From JBFMCC01 sp037445635 (lineage in GTDB: Bacteria; Chloroflexota; Anaerolineae; Anaerolineales; Villigracilaceae), in the NCBI GenBank assembly GCA_037445635.1, contig JBBIKC010000019.1:1-61574 (forward strand): a stretch of 61,574 bases of DNA, given 5' to 3'. Below, piece after piece: positions 32,195 through 41,678 of the stretch. Position 1 is the first letter of the stretch. Each line of letters begins with the position of its first letter. The translations under genes were made by a program, and so were the position numbers. The notes under the pieces are model-generated. The model was given only the letters and a program-made list of their open reading frames with translations. It ran no database searches and was not told the DNA's origin.

Positions 32195-32950
32195 ATGGCC
32201 AAAGTCGTTATCCTCGGTTCGTCGAACGCCGTCCCGCATAAAGATCACGAGAACACTCACATGGTGGTTGTGGGCAAACAGCGCACTGTGATGATTGATT
32301 GTGTCAGCACGCCTGTGCTGAGGCTGGAGCAGGCGGGCGTGGACTTCAACACCCTGACCGACCTGATCCTGACCCATTTCCACCCCGATCACGTTTCGGG
32401 CGTTCCGTTGCTTTTGATGGATATGTGGCTGATGGGACGCAAGCGGCCTCTCAATATCTATGGCCTCCATCACACTCTCGACCGCATCGAAGACCTGATG
32501 GGCTTTTACGAATGGGAAAGCTGGCCCGATTTCTTTCCCGTCTCATTCACGCGCCTGCCTGCGGCCGAGATGACGCCCGTTTTCGATTGCGAGGAGTTCA
32601 GTTTCCATTCTTCCCCCGTGCGCCATCTTGTGCCTACCATCGGCATCAGAGTCCAATTCAAACACAGTAAAAAGGTGATGGCCTACTCGTGCGACACCGA
32701 ACCTTGCGAAGAAGTCATCCGTCTGGCAGAAGGCGCGGATGTATTGATTCACGAATCATCGGGTGCTTCGCGGGGACATTCGTCCCCGGCGCAGGCGGGC
32801 GAGGTCGCCTCGCAGGCGGAGGTCGGCAGGCTGTACCTGATCCATTATCCGAACGGTTCGTTTCGGACCGCGGACCTGGTGACCGAGGCGAAGAAACATT
32901 ACCAGGGCGAGGTTGCCCTGGCCGAAGATTTTATGACCCTGGAGTTTTGA
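32195..32950 (+). CDS. MBL-fold metal-dependent hydrolase (RNase Z-like)
   Basis: 251 residues. The metal motif THFHPDHVSG (about 60-69) and downstream His (HLVPTIG) and Asp (SCDTEP) ligands mark a metallo-beta-lactamase fold of the RNase Z/AtsA-like group. tRNA processing cannot be confirmed; it lacks the full length and exosite of classical RNase Z. ATG 32195, after AAGGGGA, is favoured over one at 32171 that overlaps the permease. Confidence 0.85.
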   Translation: MAKVVILGSSNAVPHKDHENTHMVVVGKQRTVMIDCVSTPVLRLEQAGVDFNTLTDLILTHFHPDHVSGVPLLLMDMWLMGRKRPLNIYGLHHTLDRIEDLMGFYEWESWPDFFPVSFTRLPAAEMTPVFDCEEFSFHSSPVRHLVPTIGIRVQFKHSKKVMAYSCDTEPCEEVIRLAEGADVLIHESSGASRGHSSPAQAGEVASQAEVGRLYLIHYPNGSFRTADLVTEAKKHYQGEVALAEDFMTLEF

Positions 32951-32953
32951 ATC

Positions 32954-32987
32954 AAAAAGCCGCTTCCAGGTGGAAACGGCTTTTTTT
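32954..32987 (+). terminator. bidirectional intrinsic terminator between convergent genes
   Basis: AAAAAGCCG-C-TTCC / GGAA-A-CGGCTTTTT stem followed by a 7-T run (32981-32987). Its A-rich 5' arm makes it usable for the minus-strand HNH gene too, whose stop lies at 32986. Confidence 0.85.
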
Positions 32988-33489
32988 ACCAGCCTTCGAT
33001 GAACGGCAGCCATTCCTGGTATTCGTTCATGTGGCGGCCAAAAATGTAGGCCGCGTTTGCTGGCGGCTCTCTTGGAATCCGCAGAAGCGACATGTGCGCC
33101 TCCTCGGGTTTGCGTCCGCCCTTGCGATGATTGCAGGCGGGGCAGGCCGCTACAACATTGGTCCACACGTGCTCGCCTCCCAGGTGCCGCGGGTGGACAT
33201 GGTCCACCGTCAGGCTTCCATCGCGGCGGCCGCAATACTGGCAGGTATAATTGTCTCGGCGGAAGACTTCGCGGCGGGTCAGTTTGACGCGAGGCCGCGG
33301 GCGGTGGATCATGAACTCGAGGCGGATGACCGACGGGCGCGGCAGGGACAGGCTCACGGTCCGGATATGGCCGCGGCCGTTCACGACCATGTCGGCTTTC
33401 CCCGCCAGAATCAGCCCGATGGCCCGCCGGGTATTGCATACGTTGATTGGCTCGAAGTTCGCATTGAGCACGAGAACAGGCTCGTTCAT
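32986..33489 (-). CDS. HNH endonuclease family protein
   Basis: 167 residues. Starts MNEPVLVLNANFEPINVCN, a widely shared N-terminus of small HNH proteins. Zinc-type Cys pairs CQYC and CPAC bracket the HNH core (VDHVHPRHLGGEH ... NVVAACPACNHRKGGR). Predicted metal-dependent nuclease; the biological target is unknown and no restriction or intron context is present. GGAGG lies 5 nt before the ATG at 33489. Divergent from the epimerase at 33572. Confidence 0.88.
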   Translation of the reverse strand: MNEPVLVLNANFEPINVCNTRRAIGLILAGKADMVVNGRGHIRTVSLSLPRPSVIRLEFMIHRPRPRVKLTRREVFRRDNYTCQYCGRRDGSLTVDHVHPRHLGGEHVWTNVVAACPACNHRKGGRKPEEAHMSLLRIPREPPANAAYIFGRHMNEYQEWLPFIEGW

Positions 33490-33571
33490 GGAGCCTCCAC
33501 AAGGGCTGATTATACTGCTGGTTGCTTGTACTCGTAAACCATGACTTTCGTAACGACACGGAGGCGCTAAC

Positions 33572-34486
33572 ATGAAAGTGCTGATTGCCGGCGGGAGCGG
33601 CTTGATCGGCCGGGCGCTGACCCGTTCATTGCTTGCCGACGGGCACCGCGTCTGGATTTTGACGCGGTCGCCGTCGAAGACACGTCTTCCCGAAGGTGCG
33701 GCCGCCGTCGGCTGGGACGCGCGCACGACGCGCGGCTGGGGGGAGCTCGTCAGTGAAATGGATGTCGTTGTGAACCTGGCCGGCGAGATTCTGGCAAACT
33801 GGCCGTGGACGGACGCCAAGAAGCGGAGGTTCATGAACAGCCGCGTGGACGCCTCGCGGGCGATTACCGAGGCGATCCGCGCCGCGGCGCCGCGCCCGAA
33901 GGTTTTCGTTCAAGGCTCGGCAATGGGATATTACGGCCCGCACTCTTCCGGGGAACGCGTGACGGAGGACTTTCCGCCGGCGGATGATTTTGGCGCGCGT
34001 ATTTGCAGGAACAACGAGGCTGCGTCGGATTCGGTTGACGAGATGGGCGTGCGGCGCGTGGTCTTGCGTTCGTCCATTGTATTGTCTCGGCAAAACCTGA
34101 TTCTGGTTTTAATGGCCCTGCCGGCGCAGTTGTTCGCGGGCGGAAAACTGGGCGACGGATCACAGGGTTTCTCGTGGATTCACATTGACGATCACATCGC
34201 GGCCGTCCGTTTTTTGATGGAAAACGAAGACGCCCGCGGCGCGTTCAACCTGGCCGCGCCGAATCCTGTCAGCAGCGAGGAATTTCTTCGCACAATTGCG
34301 AAAGTGCTCAGGCGGCCGTTCTGGTTTCCCGTGCCGGCGTTTTTGTTGAAACTTGTTTTAGGCGAAATGGGTTCGCTGGTCCTCGAAGGCCAATATGTTG
34401 TGCCGAAGCGTTTGCAGGAAATGGGATTCAAATTCAAGTTCGAGCAGGCCGAGTCCGCGCTGAGGGATTTGTATTCGAGGAGATGA
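33572..34486 (+). CDS. TIGR01777-family NAD-dependent epimerase/dehydratase-like protein
   Basis: 304 residues. Rossmann nucleotide site GGSGLIGRAL (about 7-16), a WDARTTRGW segment, and a C-terminal DUF1731-like end (PVPAFLLKLVLGEMGSLVLEGQYVVPKRL, broken here for length: PVPAFLLKLVLGEMGS then a VVPKRL motif). This is the SDR39U1/YfcH group; its substrate is not known. GGAGG precedes ATG 33572. Confidence 0.88.
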   Translation: MKVLIAGGSGLIGRALTRSLLADGHRVWILTRSPSKTRLPEGAAAVGWDARTTRGWGELVSEMDVVVNLAGEILANWPWTDAKKRRFMNSRVDASRAITEAIRAAAPRPKVFVQGSAMGYYGPHSSGERVTEDFPPADDFGARICRNNEAASDSVDEMGVRRVVLRSSIVLSRQNLILVLMALPAQLFAGGKLGDGSQGFSWIHIDDHIAAVRFLMENEDARGAFNLAAPNPVSSEEFLRTIAKVLRRPFWFPVPAFLLKLVLGEMGSLVLEGQYVVPKRLQEMGFKFKFEQAESALRDLYSRR

Positions 34487-34527
34487 AGCGACCCTTTCTC
34501 TGAGAAAACGGGTTCCTGAGGCGGTGA

Positions 34528-34533
34528 TATAAT
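34528..34533 (+). promoter_or_regulatory. extended -10 promoter positioned for a leaderless transcript
   Basis: TGATATAAT (hexamer 34528-34533). The expected start, about 7 nt downstream, falls on ATG 34541. No -35 and no Shine-Dalgarno site. Confidence 0.5.
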
Positions 34534-34540
34534 GCACGCC

Positions 34541-35044
34541 ATGTCAAATGTGCGCGAGTTTCGTCCCGAAATCTTGCCTCGCCGCGGGGAGCTGACCGCG
34601 TGGGGTTTGAGCGTCGGCCTGACCTTCCTGATGCTGATCTTCAATAGCCGCTGGGGCGCGGTGCCCGGCTTCGTGTGGGCATTCCTGACCTTCCTGCTCT
34701 TTTCCGCATCCAGCATTTCGCTCGGCAACTGGGTGGACCGCCGCACGGTCATTCGCCTCGAGGCGGACGGGATTCACTTCGAGAACGGGCTCCGCTCGGT
34801 GTCGCTGAAGTGGCCCGAGGTCCAGAATGTGGCGGTGATCGTGGCGCGCCCAGGAAAGCGGGTACAGGTCCAGGGCGAGAAGTCGCATTTTTCATTCAAG
34901 TTGTACAGCGAGACCAGCCTGCTCGGCCAGACGATGCGTTCGGGGTTCGCGGGCGGCCAGGAAATTTTGGACACGGTGTTGAAATCCAGCAATCTGAAAT
35001 TGCAGAGCGACTCGCAGGGCGTGTATTATTACGGCCGGGCCTGA
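34541..35044 (+). CDS. two-TM membrane protein with PH-like domain, unknown function
   Basis: 167 residues. Two helices (about 20-38 and 45-63) followed by a beta-rich domain (RTVIRLEADGIHFENGLRS ... KWPEVQNVAVIV) reminiscent of bacterial PH-like (DUF304-type) domains. ATG 34541 is preferred to 34532 because the latter lies within the -10 element. A hairpin (35068-35098) follows the stop codon. Confidence 0.75.
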   Translation: MSNVREFRPEILPRRGELTAWGLSVGLTFLMLIFNSRWGAVPGFVWAFLTFLLFSASSISLGNWVDRRTVIRLEADGIHFENGLRSVSLKWPEVQNVAVIVARPGKRVQVQGEKSHFSFKLYSETSLLGQTMRSGFAGGQEILDTVLKSSNLKLQSDSQGVYYYGRA

Positions 35045-35067
35045 GGCGCGTTTTACGCCCGCCAGTG

Positions 35068-35106
35068 ACGCATCACGGGAGTGTAAAACGTGATGCGTAT
35101 TGTTTT
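35068..35106 (+). terminator. hairpin upstream of tyrS; terminator or attenuator
   Basis: Ten-bp perfect arms ACGCATCACG (35068-35077) and CGTGATGCGT (35089-35098), then ATTGTTTTG. An alternative pair GTTTTAC (35050-35056)/GTAAAAC (35083-35089) is mutually exclusive with the last base pair. No T-box sequence was found before tyrS, so a simple terminator is the leading reading. Confidence 0.6.
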
Positions 35107-35145
35107 GTAAGACGAGAATAATTTCGTCCAACCGTGGAGGTTGTC

Positions 35146-36357
35146 ATGAACATTGACGAACAAGTCGAACTGTTGATGCAGGGCACGGAATACGGCGACG
35201 AGGATTTGAAAAAGGCCATGACCGCTGAATTGCGCGAGCGTCTTTTGCTCTCGCAGAAGGAGGGCAGGCCGCTGCGCGTCTATTGCGGCTACGACCCGAC
35301 CTCGACCGACCTGCATCTCGGCCACACCATTACGATGCGCAAACTGCGCCAGTTCCAGGACCTCGGCCACGAAGTGACTTTCCTCATCGGGAGTTACACC
35401 GCGCTGGTGGGCGATCCCTCTGACAAGAACAAAGCGCGTCCCGTCCTGACCATGGAACAGGTGGAGGCCAACGCGAAGACGTACGCCGACCAGGCCTTCC
35501 GCGTGCTCGACCGGGGGAGGACAAAAGTGCGTTACAACGGCGAGTGGCTCTCGGAGCTCTCGCTGGTGGATTTGATCAAACTGGGGCAGAACTTCACCGT
35601 CCAGCAATTCCTTGCGCGCGAGAATTTCGCCAACCGGCTCGAGAAGGGCGAGCCGATCTTCCTGCACGAGACGTTCTACGCGTTGATGCAGGGCTACGAC
35701 GCGGTCGCCATGCAAACCGATGTTCAGGTCGGCGGAACGGATCAGTTGTTCAACATCATCGTGGCGGGACGCAAGTTACAGGAGGCGCTGGGGCAGAAAC
35801 CGCTGGTGGGCGTCATCACAGGCATCCTGCCAGGTACCGACGGCGTCCAGCGCATGTCCAAGTCTACGGGCAATGTCATTCCGATTAATACGACGGCCGA
35901 GGATATGTATGGCAAGGTGATGTCGGTGCCTGACCTTGCGATGGGAACGTACTATCGTCTTGTCACGCGCTTCTCGCCGCAGGAGATCGCGGGAATCGAA
36001 AAGGCGATTGCGTCGGGGAAGATGCACCCGCGCGACGCGAAGATGAAACTGGCGCGCGAGATCACCAGCGTCTTCTATGGCGATTCGGAGGCGGACGCGG
36101 CGCAGGAGGCCTTCGTCAAGACCTTCCAGCAGAAAGAGGTCCCTGACGCGATGCCCGAATATGCCCTGAGGTCCGGGCAGACCGTCCTGGATGTGTTGAT
36201 CGAGGCAAAACTGGCGGAGAGCAGGAGCAAAGCGCGCGCACTGATCGCTCAGAAGGGCGTCCGTCTCGACGGTGAGACTCTGGAGCGGGGCGACGCGCCG
36301 TTCCCGCGTCCCGGCGTGTTGCAGGTGGGTAAGCGGCGCTTTCTGCGCGTAAAGTGA
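35146..36357 (+). CDS. tyrS: tyrosyl-tRNA synthetase
   Basis: 403 residues. Class I signature HLGH (57-60) in DLHLGHTITM, KMSKS-type loop RMSKSTGN (about 234), and a C-terminal S4 domain (about 345-403). This is the TyrRS group with the HLGH variant, widely spread in bacteria. GTGGAGG precedes ATG 35146; an in-frame ATG four codons upstream overlaps that site and is rejected. Ends in a hairpin terminator shared with the convergent sensor gene. Confidence 0.95.
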   Translation: MNIDEQVELLMQGTEYGDEDLKKAMTAELRERLLLSQKEGRPLRVYCGYDPTSTDLHLGHTITMRKLRQFQDLGHEVTFLIGSYTALVGDPSDKNKARPVLTMEQVEANAKTYADQAFRVLDRGRTKVRYNGEWLSELSLVDLIKLGQNFTVQQFLARENFANRLEKGEPIFLHETFYALMQGYDAVAMQTDVQVGGTDQLFNIIVAGRKLQEALGQKPLVGVITGILPGTDGVQRMSKSTGNVIPINTTAEDMYGKVMSVPDLAMGTYYRLVTRFSPQEIAGIEKAIASGKMHPRDAKMKLAREITSVFYGDSEADAAQEAFVKTFQQKEVPDAMPEYALRSGQTVLDVLIEAKLAESRSKARALIAQKGVRLDGETLERGDAPFPRPGVLQVGKRRFLRVK

Positions 36358-36362
36358 TTCGG

Positions 36363-36400
36363 AATGGGACAGGTCTTATGCCTGTCCCATTCGTTTTTCT
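36363..36400 (+). terminator. tyrS terminator overlapping the 3' end of the convergent gene
   Basis: Eleven-bp stem AATGGGACAGG (36363-36373)/CCTGTCCCATT (36381-36391), then CGTTTTTCTT. The hairpin includes the last codons of the minus-strand sensor (stop near 36376). Confidence 0.8.
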
Positions 36401-39400
36401 TCTTCCTCGATCAATTCGAAGAAGACTTGCACAACCAGTGGGTCGAAATGCCTGCCGGTTTCCTTCCTGATATATTCCAGCGTCTTTTCTCTGCTCCAGG
36501 GTCCGCGATAAGGGCGTTCGGAGAGCAGGGCGTCCCACACGTCCACCACTGCGAAGATACGCGCCGCGAGCGGAATCTCCTCGCCCGAGAGTCCGCGCGG
36601 ATACCCCCTGCCGTCCCAGCGTTCGTGGTGGCAGTAGGGGATATCCAGCGCGGGACGCAGGTATGCGATGGGGTAGAGCAGGTCGTAGGCGTACTGCGGA
36701 TGTTTGCGCATCTCGTAGCGCTCTTCCTCGTTCAATGGCCCCGGCTTGTTCAGGATATGGTCGGGCACACCCATCTTGCCGATGTCATGAAGCAGGACGC
36801 CGCGGCGGATGTGGGTCAGTTCGGAGTCGCCAACTCCGAGGCGGCGCGCCAGCTTCAGGGTCATGTCGGTGACGCGGCGGGTATGTCCCTGGGTTTCCTT
36901 ATCGCGCAGTTCGAGTGCTTTGCCCCAGCCCTCCAGGGTGGTATCGTAGGCCAGATAAAGTTCCTGGTTCGAACGTTGCAGGTTCTCGAAGAGTTGGGCG
37001 TTGTCAATGGCGATGGCGGCCTGTCCGGCCAGGGTGTGCAGGAATTCCATCCAGTCTGGTGTGGGCGAAAATTCGGAGCGCATGAAAACTTCGAGCACGC
37101 CTTTCACCTGCCCCTTGCCGAGCAGGGGCACGCCTATATACGAGACGAAACCTTCGTTGGTCAGCCAGTCCAAACGTGGGTATTCGGGAGCCTGTTTCAG
37201 GTCGTAGATGTGGAGCGGACGGCGGCTGAGGGTTACTTTCCCGGCTAGGCTGTCGCTGATGCGGATATGACCGGATGGCTCGCCGGCGGACCGGAAGCCA
37301 ACGCTCTTGAGCAGGCTGAGGAGCTGTAATCCCTGATTGTAAAGCAGGATGTCTATCGCATCGGCGTCTAGCTGGGTCAGGGCGTGATCGAGCAGGATGT
37401 TAAGCGTCACGCGCAGGTCGAGGCTGGAGGCGATGGCCATGTCCACATCGCGCAGGGCAGTCAGGCGGCTTACTTGCTCCTGGCTGTTTTCGAGCAGGCG
37501 CGTGTTTTCGATCGCAACCGCGGCCTGGTTGGCAAAGGCGCTCACCAGGCGGGCATGTTCTTCGGTAAAGTGGTTGGGTTCGATGCTGTCCACAGAGAGC
37601 ATGCCGATCACCTGGTTTTGGGGGATCAACGGGACGCCCAGCCAGGATTTGATGTGGTTGTGAGGTTTTTCGTTGAAAGGCGCATACGCCTGGGCGGCAT
37701 TGTTGACAATGTGAGGGCGGCGCTCCTGTATGACAATTGAATTCGGGTTGTCGCCCGGGACGGGGAATTTTATTCCCAGGACCGCGCGTGGATCGGCCCA
37801 GCCGCGCCCACCGACAATCTCAAGGAATCCATCCTTCATCAGCAGGACCGAGGCGCTGTCGTATGGCACCACGCGGGCAAGCTGATCCAGGATGAGTTGA
37901 ATGGCTTGGGTCGTATCCATCGTGGTGGTAATGATGGAAGCCGCCTCCCGCAGTGTCTCGGCTTCCTGGCGTCGGCGTTGTTCGCGTTCGTACAAGCGCG
38001 CGTTTTGAACGGCGATGGCGGCCTGGTTGGCGAACGCCATCAATCGTTCCGCGTGGGCGGCGGTGAAAAAGCCCGGCTGATCGTGGTCGAGGTCAATGAA
38101 GCCGATGACGGAATCTTCTCCTTTGATGGGGGCGATCAGGGCGGAGCGGATCCAAGCCGTTTGCGGGAAGCGAATCCACGCGGGATCCGTTTCGGTGTCC
38201 GAGACCAGGAGCGGCTTTTCCGTGTCAATGACGATTTGCAGGCTGGGAATCTGCGCGCATTCCAGTTCGAGGGACTCGATCCATTCCTTGAGCCCGCGCT
38301 CTTGGAATCCGCGGTGGCGATGGAATCGGGCAACGCCGTCATGGATGAGCATGATACTGGCGGTCTTGCTGGGCAGAACCTTGCCAAGCGTTTCCAGGAT
38401 GGAGTCCATGACCCTATCGAGATCGAGACTACTCGTGAGGATCACGCCCGTGTCGCGCAGGGCTTCTGCCAGAACACGCTGTTCGTGTTCCGCCTGCTGG
38501 CTGTGGATGCGTTCGATGGCTGTTCCGAGTTGCCCGGCGATGGTGACAAGCAGGCGCTCGTCCTCCGCGGTGAAGAAGTCAGGAACCTTGCTCTCCGCGT
38601 TGATGACGCCGATGACGTGTTCTGCGACGATCATCGGTACGCACAGTTCCGAACGCGTCTCTGGATTGATTTCGATATAGTTTTCAAGCGCCCGGACATC
38701 GGGCACACGCATGGGCTTTGCTGTGACCGCCACCTGCCCGGCCACACCCTCGCCGACCGGGTAGCTATGTATGCGATCCTTGCGGATGATGCCGCGATAT
38801 GAGGCGTGAGGATAGAACGATTGTCCATCTTCTGTCATGAGCAGGAAGCCCAGAATATCGGGGAAGAGGGCGTTGCTGATGATTTCGGTGGCTTTTTCGA
38901 TGAGCGCATCCACGCTTTCCGCCTGCGTGCTGGCAACTGCCAGTTCGTGCAGGACGGTCAACTCTTTGAGTTGCCGCATCTGGGCGTCCTGCGCATTGCG
39001 GCGTTCGGTAATATCCTGCGCAATGGCAAAGACGACATCCTGCCCGAAATAGGTGCCTTTGTAGAGACGCACATCTTTTGGAAAGATTTCGCCGTTACTG
39101 CGCCTTCCCCAGAATTCGAACTGTTGGGGGACTCCCTGGAAGGCGCCCTGGAGGGCCGCCTTGACTTTCGCTAAATCATTCTTGCCCGGTGCGCTCAAGA
39201 CCTCGGGCGTCCTCCCGATAAAGAACTCGCGCGGATACCCGTACATTTTGACCGCGCCGTCATTGACATTTAGAAACTCCCCTTTCTCATTTTGAACGTA
39301 AATCGCCTCCGTGACGCTGTTGAACATGCCTTCGTAGGTTTCCGCGGTCTGGCGCAGGGCCTCGCGTGTTTCCTTCTCCTTGCTCACGTCATAGAACAAT

Positions 39401-41472
39401 GCAAGGACACAGGCCTCACCGCCGAGTTCGATCTGCTCATAGAAGGCGATCGTATTGAGGATTTTTCCTGATGAAGTTGTAAAAGGCCATTCGACGCCGC
39501 GCATGGATTTTTCCCTGAGAAATTCGTCCACCCATTCTTCCCGTTCCTTTTCGGACTCCCACATTTTCAATTCGAGGGCGGTGCGGCCGATTACCTCCTC
39601 GCGGGCAAATTCCGATAATTGAATATAGGCATCGTTAACATCTATAAAGCGGCCGTCTTTCAGGCTGGTGATGCAAATCGCCACCGGGCTGGACTGGAAG
39701 GTCTTTCGGAAACGGTCTTCGCTGAAGCGCAGAGACTTTTCCACCTTGATTCGCTCTGTGATATCTACCGAGGTCGAAATCACGCGCTTTTCGCCTCCAA
39801 TGTCAATTACATCTGCCCATAACGACGCGTAGCCGATCTCCCCTGATTTCTTGCGGAAGGCATATCCATAGTCGTGGATGAATCCCTGCCGTTCCAGAAG
39901 TTTGCCGATTTCATCCCGCTCCGTGGGGTTTACCCAGAGATGCAGGTCGCTCGTGCGCTGCCCAATGACTTCTTCCCGGCTGTATTCAGTCGCTTTTTCG
40001 AACGCGGTGTTGACATCCAGTATGCGGCCGTCCAAATCGCTGATGACCATCACGACCGGGCTGGCATGAAAGATCTGGCTGAAGCGGGCCTCGCTCTCAC
40101 GCAGGGCTCTCTCGGCCATCTTTTGTTGTGTGATATCAATGAGCACACCCTGCCAGAATTTGGGTGTGCCGTTCTCGTCGCGAAGCAGCCTCGCATCGTC
40201 ACGAATCCACACCACCCTGCCGTCTTTCCTGATTACCCGATATTCCGTATTGAAATTGCCGGTTTTGTTGCTCGTCCTATGTTCTTCGAGAACGCGCTCG
40301 CGGTCCTCCGGATGGAGAATTTTGGGCCACAGTTCGTGATCGGTCAGCCATTCCTCAGTTGTGTATCCGGTCAATATCTCGCTTTGCGGACTGGTATAAA
40401 GGGTTGTGCTACTTTCATCCGCCAAATCCACGTAGACGGCGATGGGGAGTTGTTCCACCAGTGTACGGTAACGAGTTTCGCTCTCGGCCAGTGCCAGTTC
40501 GGCCTTTTTTTGCGAGGTAATATCAACGATGATGCCCTGCCAGAAAAGCGGACGTCCCTTTTCGTCCCGCACCAGAACCGTGTCCTCTTTGACCCAGACC
40601 ACGCGCCCATCGCGCGCGACCATGCGGTATTCGCAGCGGAAAGGCTCTCCGTTGACGCCGGAGCGCCTTTCCTCGGCGAGAACTCGTTCGCGGTCGTCGG
40701 GGTGGATGGAAGGCGTCCACATATCCCCGGCCATCCACTCTTCGGGCGAATACCCCGTTAATGCCTTGATCTGAGGCCCGATGTAAAGCGTGGTCTGCGC
40801 TTCGTCAACGTCGTCCAAAAATGCAACCAGAGGCAGGTTCTCGACCAGGGCGCGGTACCTTGCCTCGCTCACGCGCAGGGACTCCTCGGCCTGTCTGCGG
40901 GCGGTGATGTCCGTGACGAAGCCCTCGTAATACAGTGTGCGGCCTTGGTTGTCACGCACGACATGCGCGTTGATAGAAGTCCAGATGACGCTCCCGTCCT
41001 TCTTGTAGTTGCGCGCTTCGAATCCCTTCACAGAATTATGCTCTTCGAGAGCGCGGATGAAGTCCTCCCGGGAACTGCGGTCAACGTGGATTTGTTTCGA
41101 GATATTCCTGACCGATGCGATCATCTCTTCCGGCGACGCATAACCGTACATGCGCGCCATGGCCGGGTTGACCCTTCTGTACCGGCCTTCGGGCGTGGAT
41201 TGAAAAACCCCTTCGACCGTGTTTTCCAGCAGCTCCTCGAATTCCTGCTCCGCTTTCTCGGGTGGGATGACGACACGATTGAGCGCAAGGAACAGAAATA
41301 GGGCACTTACTACTATAAAAAACCACCCTTTGTAGATCTGAAAACTGGTTAAAGTTTCGATGCTCGGAAAAAACTGGGCTGCGATCAGGTCGGTTAGCAG
41401 AATCCAAAGGCTTCCCGCCACAATGTAGAGAAGCGTGACTTTAAAGGCAAGTTTCGCTCGAAATCGTTTCAC
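36376..41472 (-). CDS. giant multi-PAS, multi-GAF HD-GYP sensor protein
   Basis: 1,698 residues. Two N-terminal transmembrane helices (about 9-70), six PAS/PAC modules in tandem (about 75-835), four GAF domains (about 845-1500), and an HD-GYP domain (about 1510-1690) with HDIGKMGVPDHIL and HHERWDGRGYP. All metal-site and GYP residues are visible, so c-di-GMP phosphodiesterase activity is predicted. GTG at 41472 has a good AGGA spacing (9 nt); a TTG two codons upstream is the alternative. TATAAT (41499-41504, minus) is a likely -10. Second HD-GYP protein of the window; no GGDEF partner next to it. Confidence 0.9.
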   Translation of the reverse strand: MKRFRAKLAFKVTLLYIVAGSLWILLTDLIAAQFFPSIETLTSFQIYKGWFFIVVSALFLFLALNRVVIPPEKAEQEFEELLENTVEGVFQSTPEGRYRRVNPAMARMYGYASPEEMIASVRNISKQIHVDRSSREDFIRALEEHNSVKGFEARNYKKDGSVIWTSINAHVVRDNQGRTLYYEGFVTDITARRQAEESLRVSEARYRALVENLPLVAFLDDVDEAQTTLYIGPQIKALTGYSPEEWMAGDMWTPSIHPDDRERVLAEERRSGVNGEPFRCEYRMVARDGRVVWVKEDTVLVRDEKGRPLFWQGIIVDITSQKKAELALAESETRYRTLVEQLPIAVYVDLADESSTTLYTSPQSEILTGYTTEEWLTDHELWPKILHPEDRERVLEEHRTSNKTGNFNTEYRVIRKDGRVVWIRDDARLLRDENGTPKFWQGVLIDITQQKMAERALRESEARFSQIFHASPVVMVISDLDGRILDVNTAFEKATEYSREEVIGQRTSDLHLWVNPTERDEIGKLLERQGFIHDYGYAFRKKSGEIGYASLWADVIDIGGEKRVISTSVDITERIKVEKSLRFSEDRFRKTFQSSPVAICITSLKDGRFIDVNDAYIQLSEFAREEVIGRTALELKMWESEKEREEWVDEFLREKSMRGVEWPFTTSSGKILNTIAFYEQIELGGEACVLALFYDVSKEKETREALRQTAETYEGMFNSVTEAIYVQNEKGEFLNVNDGAVKMYGYPREFFIGRTPEVLSAPGKNDLAKVKAALQGAFQGVPQQFEFWGRRSNGEIFPKDVRLYKGTYFGQDVVFAIAQDITERRNAQDAQMRQLKELTVLHELAVASTQAESVDALIEKATEIISNALFPDILGFLLMTEDGQSFYPHASYRGIIRKDRIHSYPVGEGVAGQVAVTAKPMRVPDVRALENYIEINPETRSELCVPMIVAEHVIGVINAESKVPDFFTAEDERLLVTIAGQLGTAIERIHSQQAEHEQRVLAEALRDTGVILTSSLDLDRVMDSILETLGKVLPSKTASIMLIHDGVARFHRHRGFQERGLKEWIESLELECAQIPSLQIVIDTEKPLLVSDTETDPAWIRFPQTAWIRSALIAPIKGEDSVIGFIDLDHDQPGFFTAAHAERLMAFANQAAIAVQNARLYEREQRRRQEAETLREAASIITTTMDTTQAIQLILDQLARVVPYDSASVLLMKDGFLEIVGGRGWADPRAVLGIKFPVPGDNPNSIVIQERRPHIVNNAAQAYAPFNEKPHNHIKSWLGVPLIPQNQVIGMLSVDSIEPNHFTEEHARLVSAFANQAAVAIENTRLLENSQEQVSRLTALRDVDMAIASSLDLRVTLNILLDHALTQLDADAIDILLYNQGLQLLSLLKSVGFRSAGEPSGHIRISDSLAGKVTLSRRPLHIYDLKQAPEYPRLDWLTNEGFVSYIGVPLLGKGQVKGVLEVFMRSEFSPTPDWMEFLHTLAGQAAIAIDNAQLFENLQRSNQELYLAYDTTLEGWGKALELRDKETQGHTRRVTDMTLKLARRLGVGDSELTHIRRGVLLHDIGKMGVPDHILNKPGPLNEEERYEMRKHPQYAYDLLYPIAYLRPALDIPYCHHERWDGRGYPRGLSGEEIPLAARIFAVVDVWDALLSERPYRGPWSREKTLEYIRKETGRHFDPLVVQVFFELIEEEEKRMGQA

Positions 41473-41571
41473 AATCAAGTTCCTGGATTTTCACCCAAAT
41501 TATAGGCTTTTTCCCCTTCATAATTCATTGCGACATCGTACAAAACGAAAACCGGGCCGGAAGGCCTGCAT

Positions 41572-41607
41572 CGAGTCCGAAGACCCGCTCAGAGGAGGCG
41601 TCGACGG
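41572..41607. repeat. 36-bp direct repeat, copy 1: partial tRNA-Cys 3' duplication
   Basis: Identical to 41655-41690, offset 83 bp. The repeated segment covers the tRNA-Cys terminator hairpin and the tRNA 3' end. Beyond 41607 the similarity resumes at ACCCGTGGTG (T-arm) after an inserted 17-18 nt, so a degenerate tRNA 3' half is present. Confidence 0.7.
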
Positions 41608-41644
41608 ATTCGCATCGTCCCCCCTGCGGGGAAACCCGTGGTGC

Positions 41645-41672
41645 AAAACAAAAGCGAGTCCGAAGACCCGCT
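41645..41672 (-). terminator. intrinsic terminator of the tRNA cluster
   Basis: On the minus strand AGCGGGTC-TTCG-GACTCGCT forms an 8-bp stem (one G.T) with a UUCG tetraloop, followed by TTTTGTTTT. Just downstream of tRNA-Cys. Confidence 0.85.
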
Positions 41673-41678
41673 CAGAGG

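Noticed and set aside
35068..35106. T-box leader for tyrS
   Set aside because: No AGGGTGGNACCGCG-like element; only a hairpin with a short T tract is visible.
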